A DNA stretch of 39,932 bases from Candidatus Limnocylindrales bacterium (GCA_035626395.1 DASPNR010000046.1:1-39932); one strand, 5' to 3'; positions 5,620 to 13,582 are shown, counted from the stretch's first letter. Notes: generated by a model not told the origin, from the letters alone. Program-made: numbers and translations.

Positions 5620-5788
5620 CCGCCAACCATACGCCGACGTCATCGAGCGAGCCGCCGGCCTCTGGCGCCTGACTTTTCAACAACGCGGTGTCCGCCTGAT
5701 TCGCCGCGGCCGCCTGCAGGGAATCGTGCGCACGGTGCAGGGTGAGGCGCTGCCGTGGACTTCACACGCGATGAGGAGATTCACGTGA
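5612..5788 (+). CDS. Small basic protein
   Basis: 58 aa, starting at ATG 5612 inside the end of the preceding gene and ending at a TGA that overlaps the next GTG start. Arg-rich (RLTFQQRGVRLIRRGRLQG), so nucleic-acid binding is possible. No family recognised. Confidence 0.58.
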   Translation: MRNRQPYADVIERAAGLWRLTFQQRGVRLIRRGRLQGIVRTVQGEALPWTSHAMRRFT

Positions 5789-6033
5789 GCGAACACCCAG
5801 AAACCGTGTTTCTTGATCTGAGTAGCAAGCAGCTGGCACAGCTTAAGCAGCTCTTTGAGCATGCGAAAGCGGAAGCCCAAATTGGCAGACCGGGAATCAT
5901 CTTAGCTCAGCCTAGAGACGTGTCCGATCCTCACAGCGGGGCCGGGAGGCTCAAGGTTGGATTCCTGGAGCACGAAACAGCAGAGGCAGTTTGTGCAGTG
6001 ATGGAACTCAGCAACAAGCTGAGGAAGACATGA
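5785..6033 (+). CDS. Small protein of unknown function
   Basis: 82 aa. I place the start at the GTG at 5785, which has GAGGAG 7 nt upstream and a GTGA overlap; ten codons of open frame lie upstream. The N-terminal half is helical (LSSKQLAQLKQLFEHAKAEA). Unknown function. Confidence 0.62.
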   Translation: MSEHPETVFLDLSSKQLAQLKQLFEHAKAEAQIGRPGIILAQPRDVSDPHSGAGRLKVGFLEHETAEAVCAVMELSNKLRKT

Positions 6034-6092
6034 TCACCGCCCTCGCCCTGATCGCCATCCCTCTCGTTAACGAACTTTTGGTGGGTGTATGA
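6030..6092 (+). CDS. Hydrophobic micropeptide
   Basis: 20 aa (MITALALIAIPLVNELLVGV), coupled by ATGA on both sides and preceded by GAGGA. It fits exactly between two genes and would form a single short membrane helix. Small size limits confidence. Confidence 0.4.
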   Translation: MITALALIAIPLVNELLVGV

Positions 6093-6439
6093 ACGCCCTG
6101 GCCTCCACTCTCCACGCCCTCGCCCCCCTAGACCCGGCGCCGACCGACGCGGGCCCACAACAGCAGTCATCGCCAGGCGCCGATGACTCAAGCGAGAAGG
6201 TGCCGCACTTCATGGCTCTTGCCAATGGCGAAACGGTGCGCGTGGTGACCTGGCAAGACTGCATGGGTGAGTGGCACTGCACCGAGGAGGACTATGACCT
6301 CGGCCTGCCTATCGGCCACGGCGCGGATGAGTGGGATGCCTACCGTGACCTGCGCGAGCTGTTGGAGTGCGATGCGGAGGATGAGGACTCGGCCGACGTG
6401 CGGTATGTGGATTCGCTCGGCCTTGAGGACCTTATATGA
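6089..6439 (+). CDS. Acidic protein of unknown function
   Basis: 116 aa. A Pro/Ala/Ser-rich N-terminus is followed by a compact domain (VRVVTWQDCMGEWHC) and a very acidic C-terminus (ELLECDAEDEDSADVRYVDS). Strongly acidic early phage proteins sometimes mimic DNA, but nothing specific shows this here. Coupled to both neighbours. Confidence 0.6.
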   Translation: MNALASTLHALAPLDPAPTDAGPQQQSSPGADDSSEKVPHFMALANGETVRVVTWQDCMGEWHCTEEDYDLGLPIGHGADEWDAYRDLRELLECDAEDEDSADVRYVDSLGLEDLI

Positions 6440-6615
6440 CAGACGCCGAACTAGAGACCACGCCCGCCATGGCCGACGAGTGCGAGCGCTGCGCGGAGCT
6501 CGAAGAGCGAGACGGCAAGCCTGGCTCGGCGGCTCGCTACCGGATCATCGCTGCGAGGCTTCGCAGGCTGTACGAGATCTATCTTGGGGTTTCAACAGAC
6601 GAGGAGCGGTCGTGA
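6436..6615 (+). CDS. Small protein with CxxC motif
   Basis: 59 aa from ATG 6436 (ATGA overlap), ending at a TGA that overlaps the next GTG. An ECERCAELEERDG segment is followed by a basic helix (RYRIIAARLRRLYEIYLG). Two Cys only, so zinc binding alone is doubtful. Unknown. Confidence 0.58.
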   Translation: MTDAELETTPAMADECERCAELEERDGKPGSAARYRIIAARLRRLYEIYLGVSTDEERS

Positions 6616-6866
6616 GCGTCACTTGGACAAACTTTTTCCATCAGCCTGGGCTGCCGAGTGTAGTTGGCGCGACCTGGAAAGATCCCAGGGACGCTCAGTT
6701 CTGCCACACAAGCCGCGACAACATGCGCGTCGAAGAGCGCTGGAACGGCCACCAGCGCTGCACGCCCGTCGGAATGCGCAAGGATCAGGCTAGCCACGTT
6801 GCCGTCGCCAGGCTAGACAGCTACGGCAAGCTGGTTATTGATTTTCGAAAGAGGATTCGGCCATGA
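6612..6866 (+). CDS. Small protein of unknown function
   Basis: 84 aa from the GTG at 6612, which has GAGGAG 6 nt upstream and a GTGA overlap. Rich in Arg, Asp and His (DAQFCHTSRDNMRVEERW). The longer upstream open frame runs through two other genes and is rejected. Confidence 0.58.
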   Translation: MSVTWTNFFHQPGLPSVVGATWKDPRDAQFCHTSRDNMRVEERWNGHQRCTPVGMRKDQASHVAVARLDSYGKLVIDFRKRIRP

Positions 6867-7321
6867 CTGACGTGAAGCTCGAGGATGCGGAGCGGGTGGT
6901 CGGAGTGGTGGAGCACTTTGCAAACGTCGCATCGATACCTGCAGAGATGAAAGAGGAGCTGAAGCTTGTGGCCGCCCTCCTCCGCAAGATCCCGGAGCTT
7001 GAGCAAAACCTGAAAGAGCAGCAGCAGTGGGCTACTTCAGAGATCGATGGCCTGAAGCGCCAACTCAGAGAGCACGTCGAAACTCGCATCGAGTTGCACC
7101 GCAAGCTGACGGAGGCGCAGGGGCGGAGCGGCGAACCAACAGGGGAATGGCGAGATATTGATGAAGCGCCAAGCAACGTCAAAGTCATTCTCTATGGGCC
7201 ATACGGTATTGAGTGCGGCTATGCATCCCATGGCTGGCCGAGAAATTCTCAGGGCATCTCAAACATGTCCTACCACGGTAGCGCTACTCACTGGATGCCG
7301 TTGCCGGAGCCGCCGAAATGA
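6863..7321 (+). CDS. DUF551-containing protein with coiled coil
   Basis: 152 aa. Residues about 35-90 are coiled coil (LLRKIPELEQNLKEQQQWAT). The C-terminal 55 residues match the DUF551 pattern: GEWRDIDEAPSNVKVILYGP, a GYASHGW turn, and THWMPLPEPP at the end. DUF551 is common in phage early operons, often fused to variable N-terminal parts; its role is unknown. Coupled to neighbours by ATGA. Confidence 0.8.
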   Translation: MTDVKLEDAERVVGVVEHFANVASIPAEMKEELKLVAALLRKIPELEQNLKEQQQWATSEIDGLKRQLREHVETRIELHRKLTEAQGRSGEPTGEWRDIDEAPSNVKVILYGPYGIECGYASHGWPRNSQGISNMSYHGSATHWMPLPEPPK

Positions 7322-7515
7322 CTCCCCTCGAATTCGACCACCAGCTGCGCAAGCGCCTGCTGTCATTCCGGCAGACGCTCAACCGCTCAGCGCAGTGCAT
7401 GAACATGGCGAGCGATGCTCTTGGGCGGGCGCTGGTGGCCAGCAAGAAAAGCACCCTGCGCCTGCAGGCCTCCACGGTGCGGCTGGTGCGGTGCATGGAG
7501 TTTCATGGCCTATGA
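7318..7515 (+). CDS. Small basic helical protein
   Basis: 65 aa, ATGA-coupled on both sides. Basic and mostly helical (LRKRLLSFRQTLNRSAQCMN). No family recognised. Confidence 0.58.
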   Translation: MTPLEFDHQLRKRLLSFRQTLNRSAQCMNMASDALGRALVASKKSTLRLQASTVRLVRCMEFHGL

Positions 7516-7640
7516 CTCAATTCTTTGAATACGCGACCAGCAACGGGATATTGGTTTTCCTGGGAATCGTGTGGTTGATAAGCGCATTTGCAGAAGGCAT
7601 CGCAACGATCATCAAGGCTTGGAAGGGCCGAAGCTCATGA
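7512..7640 (+). CDS. Small membrane protein
   Basis: 42 aa from ATG 7512 (overlapping the preceding TGA). One clear transmembrane helix (GILVFLGIVWLISAFAEGIA) and a short basic tail (IKAWKGRSS). Another small membrane peptide of this operon; function unknown. Confidence 0.62.
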   Translation: MTQFFEYATSNGILVFLGIVWLISAFAEGIATIIKAWKGRSS

Positions 7641-7858
7641 CCTACGTCACCATCACGACTAAGCAGAAAGTCACCGATGCCAGAGCGATTCGCGAATATC
7701 TCATCGATGCTCAGAGCCGGTTGCCTGAGACGGTGCCTAACACGCAGATGCACTGCTGGCTTGAGCGTATCGCCAGCATGATCGATGAGGAGGCCGCTCG
7801 AATCCGTAAAGTCGTGCAGCTGCGGCCGAATCAACCTGAGCCGCCGAGCGTTGCATAG
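7637..7858 (+). CDS. Small protein of unknown function
   Basis: 73 aa from ATG 7637 (ATGA). It begins MTYVTITTKQKVTDARAIRE; helical, mildly basic. The next gene follows after a 45-bp gap, the longest so far in the operon. Confidence 0.58.
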   Translation: MTYVTITTKQKVTDARAIREYLIDAQSRLPETVPNTQMHCWLERIASMIDEEAARIRKVVQLRPNQPEPPSVA

Positions 7859-7903
7859 ATTTCTATGATACCACCTGAAAGAACTTAGGAGCTAAACGAA
7901 CTT

Positions 7904-8548
7904 ATGAGCGTCGCGACAATGATTCTAGGTCAATCGGGGACTGGCAAGTCTGCCAGTCTCCGAAACATGAACCCCTCGCAAACCCTGCTAATTCAGGTGA
8001 TTCCGAAGCCCCTGCCATTCCGCAACAAGGAATGGAAACCCGTCACTAAAGACGGCGGAAACATCCTTGTACGTAATCGCAGCGATCAGATTTGCGAAGC
8101 AATGAAGAAGACCGTCAAGCCTGTGATCGTAGTGGATGACCTGCAGTACCTGCTGGCAACAGAGTTCATGGCGCGAGCGCATGAGACCGGATACGCCAAG
8201 TTCACTGAAATGGCCCGCCACTACTATGACGTGCTGATGGCCGCTAGCGAGCTCGACGCCAGCAAGCGTGTCTATCTGATCTCGCACACTGACACGACAG
8301 AAACCGGCCAGGTCAAAGCCAAGACGATCGGCAAGCTCCTGGATGAAAAGATCACTGTGGAAGGCCTCATCACAATCGTGCTGCGCACCCAGGTGATCAA
8401 CGGTCGTTACGTGTTCAGCACCCGCAACAGTGGATCAGATACGGTTAAGACGCCTATGTCGATGTTCGAGGAAGAGCACATCGATAACGATCTGGCGGCT
8501 GTGGATGCCGCCATCACTACCTACTACGAGATTTCACAAGCTGCTTGA
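7904..8548 (+). CDS. Sak4-like RecA-family recombinase (AAA_24 ATPase)
   Basis: 214 aa. Walker A GQSGTGKSA at residues 8-16 follows a short beta strand; Walker B is KPVIVVDDLQYLL near residue 70; an ISHTDTTE block follows. The length and motif layout fit the phage nucleotide-binding or Sak4 group of minimal RecA-like single-strand annealing proteins. These act with a single-strand DNA-binding protein in phage recombination, and the next gene has just such features. I infer a recombination role; a general ATPase of another AAA_24 branch is the alternative. Confidence 0.78.
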   Translation: MSVATMILGQSGTGKSASLRNMNPSQTLLIQVIPKPLPFRNKEWKPVTKDGGNILVRNRSDQICEAMKKTVKPVIVVDDLQYLLATEFMARAHETGYAKFTEMARHYYDVLMAASELDASKRVYLISHTDTTETGQVKAKTIGKLLDEKITVEGLITIVLRTQVINGRYVFSTRNSGSDTVKTPMSMFEEEHIDNDLAAVDAAITTYYEISQAA

Positions 8549-8561
8549 ACTGGAGACTTAA

Positions 8562-9206
8562 ATGCCTTTGACACTGAACGCAAACGAAGCCCGCAAGGCC
8601 GACAACTTCTCATCAGTGATCCGGGATACCGGCAAGTACATTTGCACCATCACTCGTGCTCAGAAGCTATTGAGTAAGCGCGGCACCGAGGGCGTTGGCT
8701 TCTCTGTAAAGACCGAGGATGGCGCGACGGCTAACTACCTCGATGTTTATACCGTCAACGCCGCTGGTAAAGCCCTCATGGGGAATAGCATAGTCAATGC
8801 CATCCTGTGTTGCGCGAAGGTAAGAGAGGCTGTCGAAGGTCCCATTGAATTCGATGTATGGGACAACAACGAACGACGGATGGTAAAGGCCAGCGCCGAG
8901 GGCTATCCGGCGCTCATGGGCAAGAAGATCGGGCTGGTGCTCCAGCGCGAGCTTTCAACTCGTGACGACAATGGCGAGGATCAGGACCGAATGACGATCG
9001 CCGCTGTGTTCGAAGCCAATACCGGTTTCATGGCGAGTGAGATCCTGGCACAGGCGACCAAGCCGGAGAAGCTCGACAAGATCGTAGCCACCATTCTGGC
9101 CAATCCGATCAAGGATCGTCGCAAAAAACTTGATGGTCCTAACAGCCTCGCGGTAGCACCACATGCGGCGCCGTTGGATGATTCGCTCGATTCGATCCCG
9201 TTCTGA
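8562..9206 (+). CDS. Single-stranded DNA-binding protein, partner of Sak4
   Basis: 214 aa, 13 nt after the ATPase gene. The body (residues 20-140) has alternating strands compatible with an OB-like fold. A flexible stretch leads to the C-terminus APLDDSLDSIPF, an acidic tip ending in Ile-Pro-Phe as in bacterial SSBs, where it docks partner proteins. The body does not look like E. coli SSB; it is closer to a DUF669-type phage protein, a group sometimes found beside Sak4. The name is inferred from the tail and neighbour. Confidence 0.7.
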   Translation: MPLTLNANEARKADNFSSVIRDTGKYICTITRAQKLLSKRGTEGVGFSVKTEDGATANYLDVYTVNAAGKALMGNSIVNAILCCAKVREAVEGPIEFDVWDNNERRMVKASAEGYPALMGKKIGLVLQRELSTRDDNGEDQDRMTIAAVFEANTGFMASEILAQATKPEKLDKIVATILANPIKDRRKKLDGPNSLAVAPHAAPLDDSLDSIPF

Positions 9207-9209
9207 TGC

Positions 9210-9503
9210 ATGAAGATCATCCAGGAAGACACCGCCTACCTATCACCTCGCGGGACTATAGAATTCGATGAGTACGAGAGAAATGAGTATGTGGCGCGCT
9301 TCCTGGATGCCTTCAAAGCTGGACTCACCGAGGAAGAACTGTGCGCGAAGTGCTACGCGATCCACCTGGAACTTCGGGACAAGCACGACCTGTACTTCGC
9401 GGTGTTCGACAAGCTCGAGACTCGGCAGCGCAGCGCCATCCGCTGGTACGCGATCTGTCGCGGTGAATATCGTCAACCTCCGAAACTGAAAGTTGAACCA
9501 TGA
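9210..9503 (+). CDS. Small protein downstream of SSB
   Basis: 97 aa, starting 4 nt after the SSB stop. Mostly helical with many acidic and aromatic residues (EYERNEYVARFLDAFKAGLT). The position suggests recombination or replication support, but no motif confirms that. Confidence 0.62.
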   Translation: MKIIQEDTAYLSPRGTIEFDEYERNEYVARFLDAFKAGLTEEELCAKCYAIHLELRDKHDLYFAVFDKLETRQRSAIRWYAICRGEYRQPPKLKVEP

Positions 9504-9688
9504 ATCCACTAACCCCACGACGCGACTACAACGGCGAATGGTTCCTGTACGGATACCAGGGCATCGGCTTCTCGACTGAGCAAGACGCGAAGGCTGCAGC
9601 AGATTTCGCACGCGCCTACTGCGGCGAGCAGATGCAGCAGGAGTCTCGCTATCGCCGGGCGGCGGAGCGGGCAAAGGAGGCTGTATGA
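9500..9688 (+). CDS. Small protein of unknown function
   Basis: 62 aa, ATGA-coupled on both sides. GEWFLYGYQGIGFSTEQDAK suggests a small beta-hairpin followed by a helix with basic end. No family recognised. Confidence 0.58.
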   Translation: MNPLTPRRDYNGEWFLYGYQGIGFSTEQDAKAAADFARAYCGEQMQQESRYRRAAERAKEAV

Positions 9689-10590
9689 GCGAGAAGATCA
9701 CAGACGAGCAGATCCAGGCGATCTCCGCCGAGTATGCAAGGTTGCGCTTTGACTGGCCCAGCAATGAGAAGCGTCGGGATATTCCGCCTGAACGTATTTT
9801 GTATTGCGACGGGATGGTGCCTATACATGCAGAGTGGCATGTGACACTGCTTCTGCAAGCCATCCGCCAGCGCGACGCCCAGCTCCAGCTCCAGAGCAAA
9901 GAGATCCTGCGCCTCCAGGACGATCTGGCTCAGCGCTACGCGACCATCGCCGAGCTGCGCGAGAAGCTATCCACTCAGGACTTCAACGTTGCGGCATATA
10001 TCAAGCGAGAGCAAGCGCACGCGCTCCAGATACGAGACCTGCAGTTGGAGCTCGCCGAGCTGCGCAAGCCGGTGTCAGACATCGTCGAGCAGCTGTACGT
10101 GCTCCTGGTGAAACGCGGTTACTCGCAACACGATGCCTTCGTGATCAGCAACGAGATTCTTGACATTGAGGAGCTGCGCAAGCCGGTGGAGGTGGAGCGG
10201 AATGAGGCGGTCGAGTCGATTCGCAGGGCCGTATCTGAAGCCAAAGGCCTGAAGCTTTCGCCATATATGCAGGAGATGATGACGACCATCAATGGCAGAT
10301 TCGATGAGCTTTTCTGCGCCCACGACACCCTCGCCCAAGACTGCGCCCGGTTCCGTAACGCTCATGACGTGATGGTGGCGGAGATGCGGGGGTTGAGGGA
10401 GCAGCTGAACGAGAAGCACAACAACTGGCTGAGGACTTTCGAGCTGTACAAGCAATCCCAGGAGCGCGAGCGGCAGTTGCAGAACGAAATTCGCCAGATC
10501 GCTGCGCTGGCAGTAGTGGGCGGTGCCATATACGAGAGGTGCGTCGCCGCCCTCGCCCAGCCTACGGAGAACAGCAATGGCACCGTGTGA
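9685..10590 (+). CDS. Long coiled-coil protein
   Basis: 301 aa, the largest of a run of coiled-coil proteins. Heptad-rich stretches cover about residues 55-135 and 160-260 (QSKEILRLQDDLAQRYATIA and similar). A 5-residue phrase, EELRKPV or AELRKPV, occurs twice (before residues 130 and 170), hinting at an internal duplication. No enzymatic motif. Coupled to neighbours; unknown function. Confidence 0.65.
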   Translation: MSEKITDEQIQAISAEYARLRFDWPSNEKRRDIPPERILYCDGMVPIHAEWHVTLLLQAIRQRDAQLQLQSKEILRLQDDLAQRYATIAELREKLSTQDFNVAAYIKREQAHALQIRDLQLELAELRKPVSDIVEQLYVLLVKRGYSQHDAFVISNEILDIEELRKPVEVERNEAVESIRRAVSEAKGLKLSPYMQEMMTTINGRFDELFCAHDTLAQDCARFRNAHDVMVAEMRGLREQLNEKHNNWLRTFELYKQSQERERQLQNEIRQIAALAVVGGAIYERCVAALAQPTENSNGTV

Positions 10591-10990
10591 TGCGCAGGCC
10601 CTTATTCGGGATCTACAGCTGCAGAACGCCGCGCTGCGCACGATGGTCGCCGCACTGAAGCGCACTAAGGGTCACTCTAACAATTGCATCTGCGCTGACT
10701 GCGAGGCCCTCGCCCAGCCGCAGGCAAAGATTGATCCCGGTAGTCCTTGGACTATCAAGTTCTGCGCGTACGAGGACTGCGACGGCAATCCAGCGCCGGG
10801 GAGCGCGCTGTGCCAAGGCCACATCGACGACAACGCGCGCATTGCAGCCGAGGAACAGCAGCGTCGCGCCCAGCCGCAGGGGGAGCAGAAGGAAAGCGCA
10901 GGCTGCAATGAATGCCTGTCGCCATGGCCATACGCGCACGCGGGCGACTGTCGGATTGCTAACGGAATGAAACCGGGAAATTCGAAATGA
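10577..10990 (+). CDS. Coiled-coil protein with three Cys clusters
   Basis: 137 aa from ATG 10577, overlapping the previous gene by 14 nt. A short leucine-rich coiled segment at the N-terminus precedes three Cys pairs: CICADC, CAYEDC and CNEC...C. These may bind zinc. Gln/Ala-rich linkers lie between them. Overlaps the next gene by ATGA. Unknown. Confidence 0.6.
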   Translation: MAPCDAQALIRDLQLQNAALRTMVAALKRTKGHSNNCICADCEALAQPQAKIDPGSPWTIKFCAYEDCDGNPAPGSALCQGHIDDNARIAAEEQQRRAQPQGEQKESAGCNECLSPWPYAHAGDCRIANGMKPGNSK

Positions 10991-11247
10991 ATAATTCAGA
11001 TTCGAATGACAAGCTTTTCGAGCCTCTTGCGATAAGCCTGCAAGATCGCCTTAGAGAAGCGGAGCGAGAAATATCTCGCCTTTCGGCAGAAAACGCATGG
11101 CTGCGGGATGCGCTTCGCCGAATCGGAGAGATGTGCCCGGCAACCGCGGAATGCTCGCCGCTTCATGAAGCGTGCGGGATTGCGATTGATGCCCTAGCCG
11201 CATTCTCCAAGTCGAGAGACAAGGAGCAGGAGAGCGGCAATGGCTGA
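10987..11247 (+). CDS. Small coiled-coil protein
   Basis: 86 aa. It has the phrase SAENAWLRDALRRIGEMCPA, which recurs in altered form (AAENAGLREALYSVRQMSP) in the next gene, so the two probably share ancestry. C-terminal half has three Cys. Unknown function. Confidence 0.6.
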   Translation: MNNSDSNDKLFEPLAISLQDRLREAEREISRLSAENAWLRDALRRIGEMCPATAECSPLHEACGIAIDALAAFSKSRDKEQESGNG

Positions 11248-11557
11248 ACTCACCGAGAGAGACGGCGAAGCGATTGCGGCATCGGCGATTGCCTGCTACC
11301 AGCGGAAGCACGCCGAGCAGATCGAGCAACTCCGCGCCCGCACCGCGCAGCTGGAGCAGGAGTCGGGCGAATTCAAAGTATCACTTGAGATATATCGAGC
11401 AGAATGTGAGCGCCTCGCCGCCGAGAACGCGGGGCTGAGGGAGGCTCTGTATTCGGTCCGTCAGATGTCCCCTGTCGATTGGAGCAGCCAGGATCTTCGC
11501 CGCCCGGTGCTGGCAGAGGTTGACCGTGTTCTTGCAGCAGCCCGAGGTGCAAAGTGA
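11240..11557 (+). CDS. Small coiled-coil protein
   Basis: 105 aa, overlapping the previous gene by 8 nt. Coiled coil at about residues 25-75, including LRARTAQLEQESGEF and the AENAGLREAL phrase shared with the previous gene. Such short leucine-zipper-like proteins are common in early operons of phages of Gram-negative hosts; function unknown. Confidence 0.6.
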   Translation: MAELTERDGEAIAASAIACYQRKHAEQIEQLRARTAQLEQESGEFKVSLEIYRAECERLAAENAGLREALYSVRQMSPVDWSSQDLRRPVLAEVDRVLAAARGAK

Positions 11558-11958
11558 TCGAGAAATACAAGGCTTATGAGTTTACCGGCGACACCGAGGT
11601 GTACGAAACCGCAGAAGTAGACGCCGAACTCGCCCGCCTGCGCGAACGCGTGGCGGAGTTGGAGCGGGGCGAATCGCTGCTTCGGCTGCAGATCGAAGCG
11701 ATGGAAGACTGCATTGCTCGCGACGAAGATCAGCCGCAGATCCCATTCGAGGAGCGCGCCGAGGAGTTGATTGTCACCGAGATCAACCACCAGAACTTGC
11801 TGGAGCGCGAGCGCCTGCTGCTGGAGGCGGTGCGGTGGCTGCATGTTGAATGGGAACAGGCCGCTAATTACCGAAACTACGAACCACCGCCGATACCCGA
11901 AGAACTCGCCCCGCTGATCGCGGAGGCGGTGGGCAACCAACAGGAGAATACCAAGTGA
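11554..11958 (+). CDS. Small coiled-coil protein
   Basis: 134 aa from a GTG at 11554 (GTGA overlap). Contains AELARLRERVAELERGESLL and a second helical stretch; C-terminus is Pro-rich then acidic. Fourth member of the coiled-coil run. Unknown function. Confidence 0.6.
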   Translation: MIEKYKAYEFTGDTEVYETAEVDAELARLRERVAELERGESLLRLQIEAMEDCIARDEDQPQIPFEERAEELIVTEINHQNLLERERLLLEAVRWLHVEWEQAANYRNYEPPPIPEELAPLIAEAVGNQQENTK

Positions 11959-12134
11959 GAACATATGACATCAGGGTGCGCAACGATGACGGCGCCGAGA
12001 TGGACTACATCGTCAAGGCCTCAACAGACGAGGCAGCCGTAGCGAAGGCAAAGAAGCAGGCTGGTCGCGATATGAAGAACCCGGAAGGCTGGCGTTGCAC
12101 CCAGATGCGCGAGATTGATACTCGTGTCATCTGA
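11955..12134 (+). CDS. Small protein of unknown function
   Basis: 59 aa from the GTG at 11955 (GTGA overlap). It starts MRTYDIRVRNDDGAEMDYIV with a predicted strand pair, then a Lys/Ala-rich helix. The fold outline resembles small phage proteins that alter host enzymes, but no specific match is evident. Confidence 0.58.
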   Translation: MRTYDIRVRNDDGAEMDYIVKASTDEAAVAKAKKQAGRDMKNPEGWRCTQMREIDTRVI

Positions 12135-12171
12135 GGCTGTGGGCAAGTCAGGCGAGCGGGAGGGGTGAGAG

Positions 12172-12387
12172 ATGGCAACAGGTTATCCACCAGGAATGTA
12201 CTGCCTTCAGCATGCCTGTCACATAGCGGCATGTGAAGGTATGCGTCACTTTCATTACGAGCCGCTAGTCGAGTACTGCCGATCTGTCGCCGCATCAATC
12301 AATGATCTTGTCGGCCCGACGCGACCACATCAGATCGAATGCCAAGAATTTGTATCTTCTATTGAGAGGGAGGCGGCGGGCGGATGA
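12172..12387 (+). CDS. Small His/Cys-rich protein
   Basis: 71 aa with a strong GGGAGGGG site upstream of ATG 12172. CLQHACHIAACEGMRHFHYE clusters Cys and His residues and may bind metal. Coupled to the excisionase gene by ATGA. Unknown. Confidence 0.6.
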   Translation: MATGYPPGMYCLQHACHIAACEGMRHFHYEPLVEYCRSVAASINDLVGPTRPHQIECQEFVSSIEREAAGG

Positions 12388-12662
12388 GCATCCTGACTGT
12401 CGAGCAAGTTGCCGCGCGCTACTCGGTGGAGCCGTCCACGGTTCGTGAGTGGGCGCGCACTGGTCAGCTGCCGGCAATCAAGATGGGGAAATTCTGGCGC
12501 TTCGATGAACAACAACTATTGAGACACCAACAGTGCTGTACAAACGCAGTAAGAAGCCCGGAGCGACCTGGTGGTGCAAGTTCACCATCAGGAAACGGCA
12601 GGTCCGTGTCTCGTGTGGCACTGCTAGCAAGGCGCTTGCGGAAGAATTTGAACGGCGGCTGA
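12384..12662 (+). CDS. xis: Excisionase-like MerR/HTH_17 protein
   Basis: 92 aa. Residues 1-50 form a winged-helix HTH_17 domain: LTVEQVAARYSVEPSTVREW, then GQLPAIKMGKFWRFDEQQL. This is the usual fold of small excisionases and sits directly before the integrase. The last 43 residues, after about residue 50, are read from DNA that also encodes the integrase start in another frame (130-nt overlap) and look unstructured. Expected role: directing integrase towards prophage excision. Confidence 0.8.
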   Translation: MSILTVEQVAARYSVEPSTVREWARTGQLPAIKMGKFWRFDEQQLLRHQQCCTNAVRSPERPGGASSPSGNGRSVSRVALLARRLRKNLNGG

Positions 12663-13552
12663 GAGATCAGATCTGGAAGGAGCAGGAACTTGGCGAAGTC
12701 ATCCACACCTGGGAAGACGCGAAAGAGCGCTGGCTCAAGGAGAAAGCCCACAAGCGTTCACTTGACCGCGACCGAGAGGGTTTCGACGCCCTTGAGAGTT
12801 TTCTGGGAGGGAAAGCTCTTGGCGACATTGACGGTCCGCTGCTCGCCGCGGGACAGGCGAGTCTTAGTGACGGCCGCAGACCCGGAACGGTCAACCGAAT
12901 CATGGCGGTTGCGACATCTGTTCTTTCCGCTGCCGTCCGCTGGGGATGGCTCCAGCACGCCCCCAAAGTAGCCGCCCTCCATGTCGAGAAATCCGCCCCG
13001 CGCTGGATCACGCCTGAGCAGTTCGAGGCCTTGTGGCGCGAGCTCCCAGACCACGCCAAGCAGATCACCCGGTTCTCTGTCGCGACCGGCGCCCGCGCAA
13101 GCAACGTCTTCCGGCTGCGCTGGGAGGACGTCGACCTCGAAGCCAAGGTATTCCGCATCGCAGCCTCCGAGTTCAAGGGCAAGCGGGCTGTCGGTTTCCC
13201 GCTGCCACCGGATGCGCTCGAGGTGCTCGAGCAGCAACGCGGCGTGCATCGCGAATACGTGTTCACAGACCAGCTCGGGCGCGCGCCAGTGCGCTCACTC
13301 AAGACCTGTTGGGGTAAGGCCTGCAGGCGGGCTGGCTTCCCCGGGCTGCGGCTGCATGACCTTCGCCATACCTGGGCCGCGTGGCACAAGCTTGCGGGCA
13401 CGCCAGCAACGGCCATCAAGGAGCTGGCGGGCTGGTCAGATACCAGGCTGGTGGACCGATATGGGCACATCAGCCCAACGGATTACGCGCAGTTCGCGGA
13501 CAACCGTCGTACAAGGAATGGCACAGGAAGCGGCGGGAATGACGGGAAATAG
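12533..13552 (+). CDS. int: Tyrosine integrase
   Basis: 339 aa from a GTG at 12533 within the xis gene; the next in-frame ATG is far downstream and would delete the N-terminal domain. Layout: an N-terminal arm-type/AP2-like domain (residues 1-60), a core-binding helical domain (about 60-150), and the catalytic domain. Catalytic residues visible are Arg188 (TGARASNVFRLRW), His275-x-x-Arg278 (LHDLRHTW), Trp301 in place of the second His (AGWSDTRLVDRY), and the nucleophile Tyr310. The full set suggests an active recombinase. attP lies 30 bp past the stop codon. Confidence 0.93.
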   Translation: MLYKRSKKPGATWWCKFTIRKRQVRVSCGTASKALAEEFERRLRDQIWKEQELGEVIHTWEDAKERWLKEKAHKRSLDRDREGFDALESFLGGKALGDIDGPLLAAGQASLSDGRRPGTVNRIMAVATSVLSAAVRWGWLQHAPKVAALHVEKSAPRWITPEQFEALWRELPDHAKQITRFSVATGARASNVFRLRWEDVDLEAKVFRIAASEFKGKRAVGFPLPPDALEVLEQQRGVHREYVFTDQLGRAPVRSLKTCWGKACRRAGFPGLRLHDLRHTWAAWHKLAGTPATAIKELAGWSDTRLVDRYGHISPTDYAQFADNRRTRNGTGSGGNDGK

Positions 13553-13582
13553 CTTAATTTCTAGCTTATTATTCTGTAGCAA

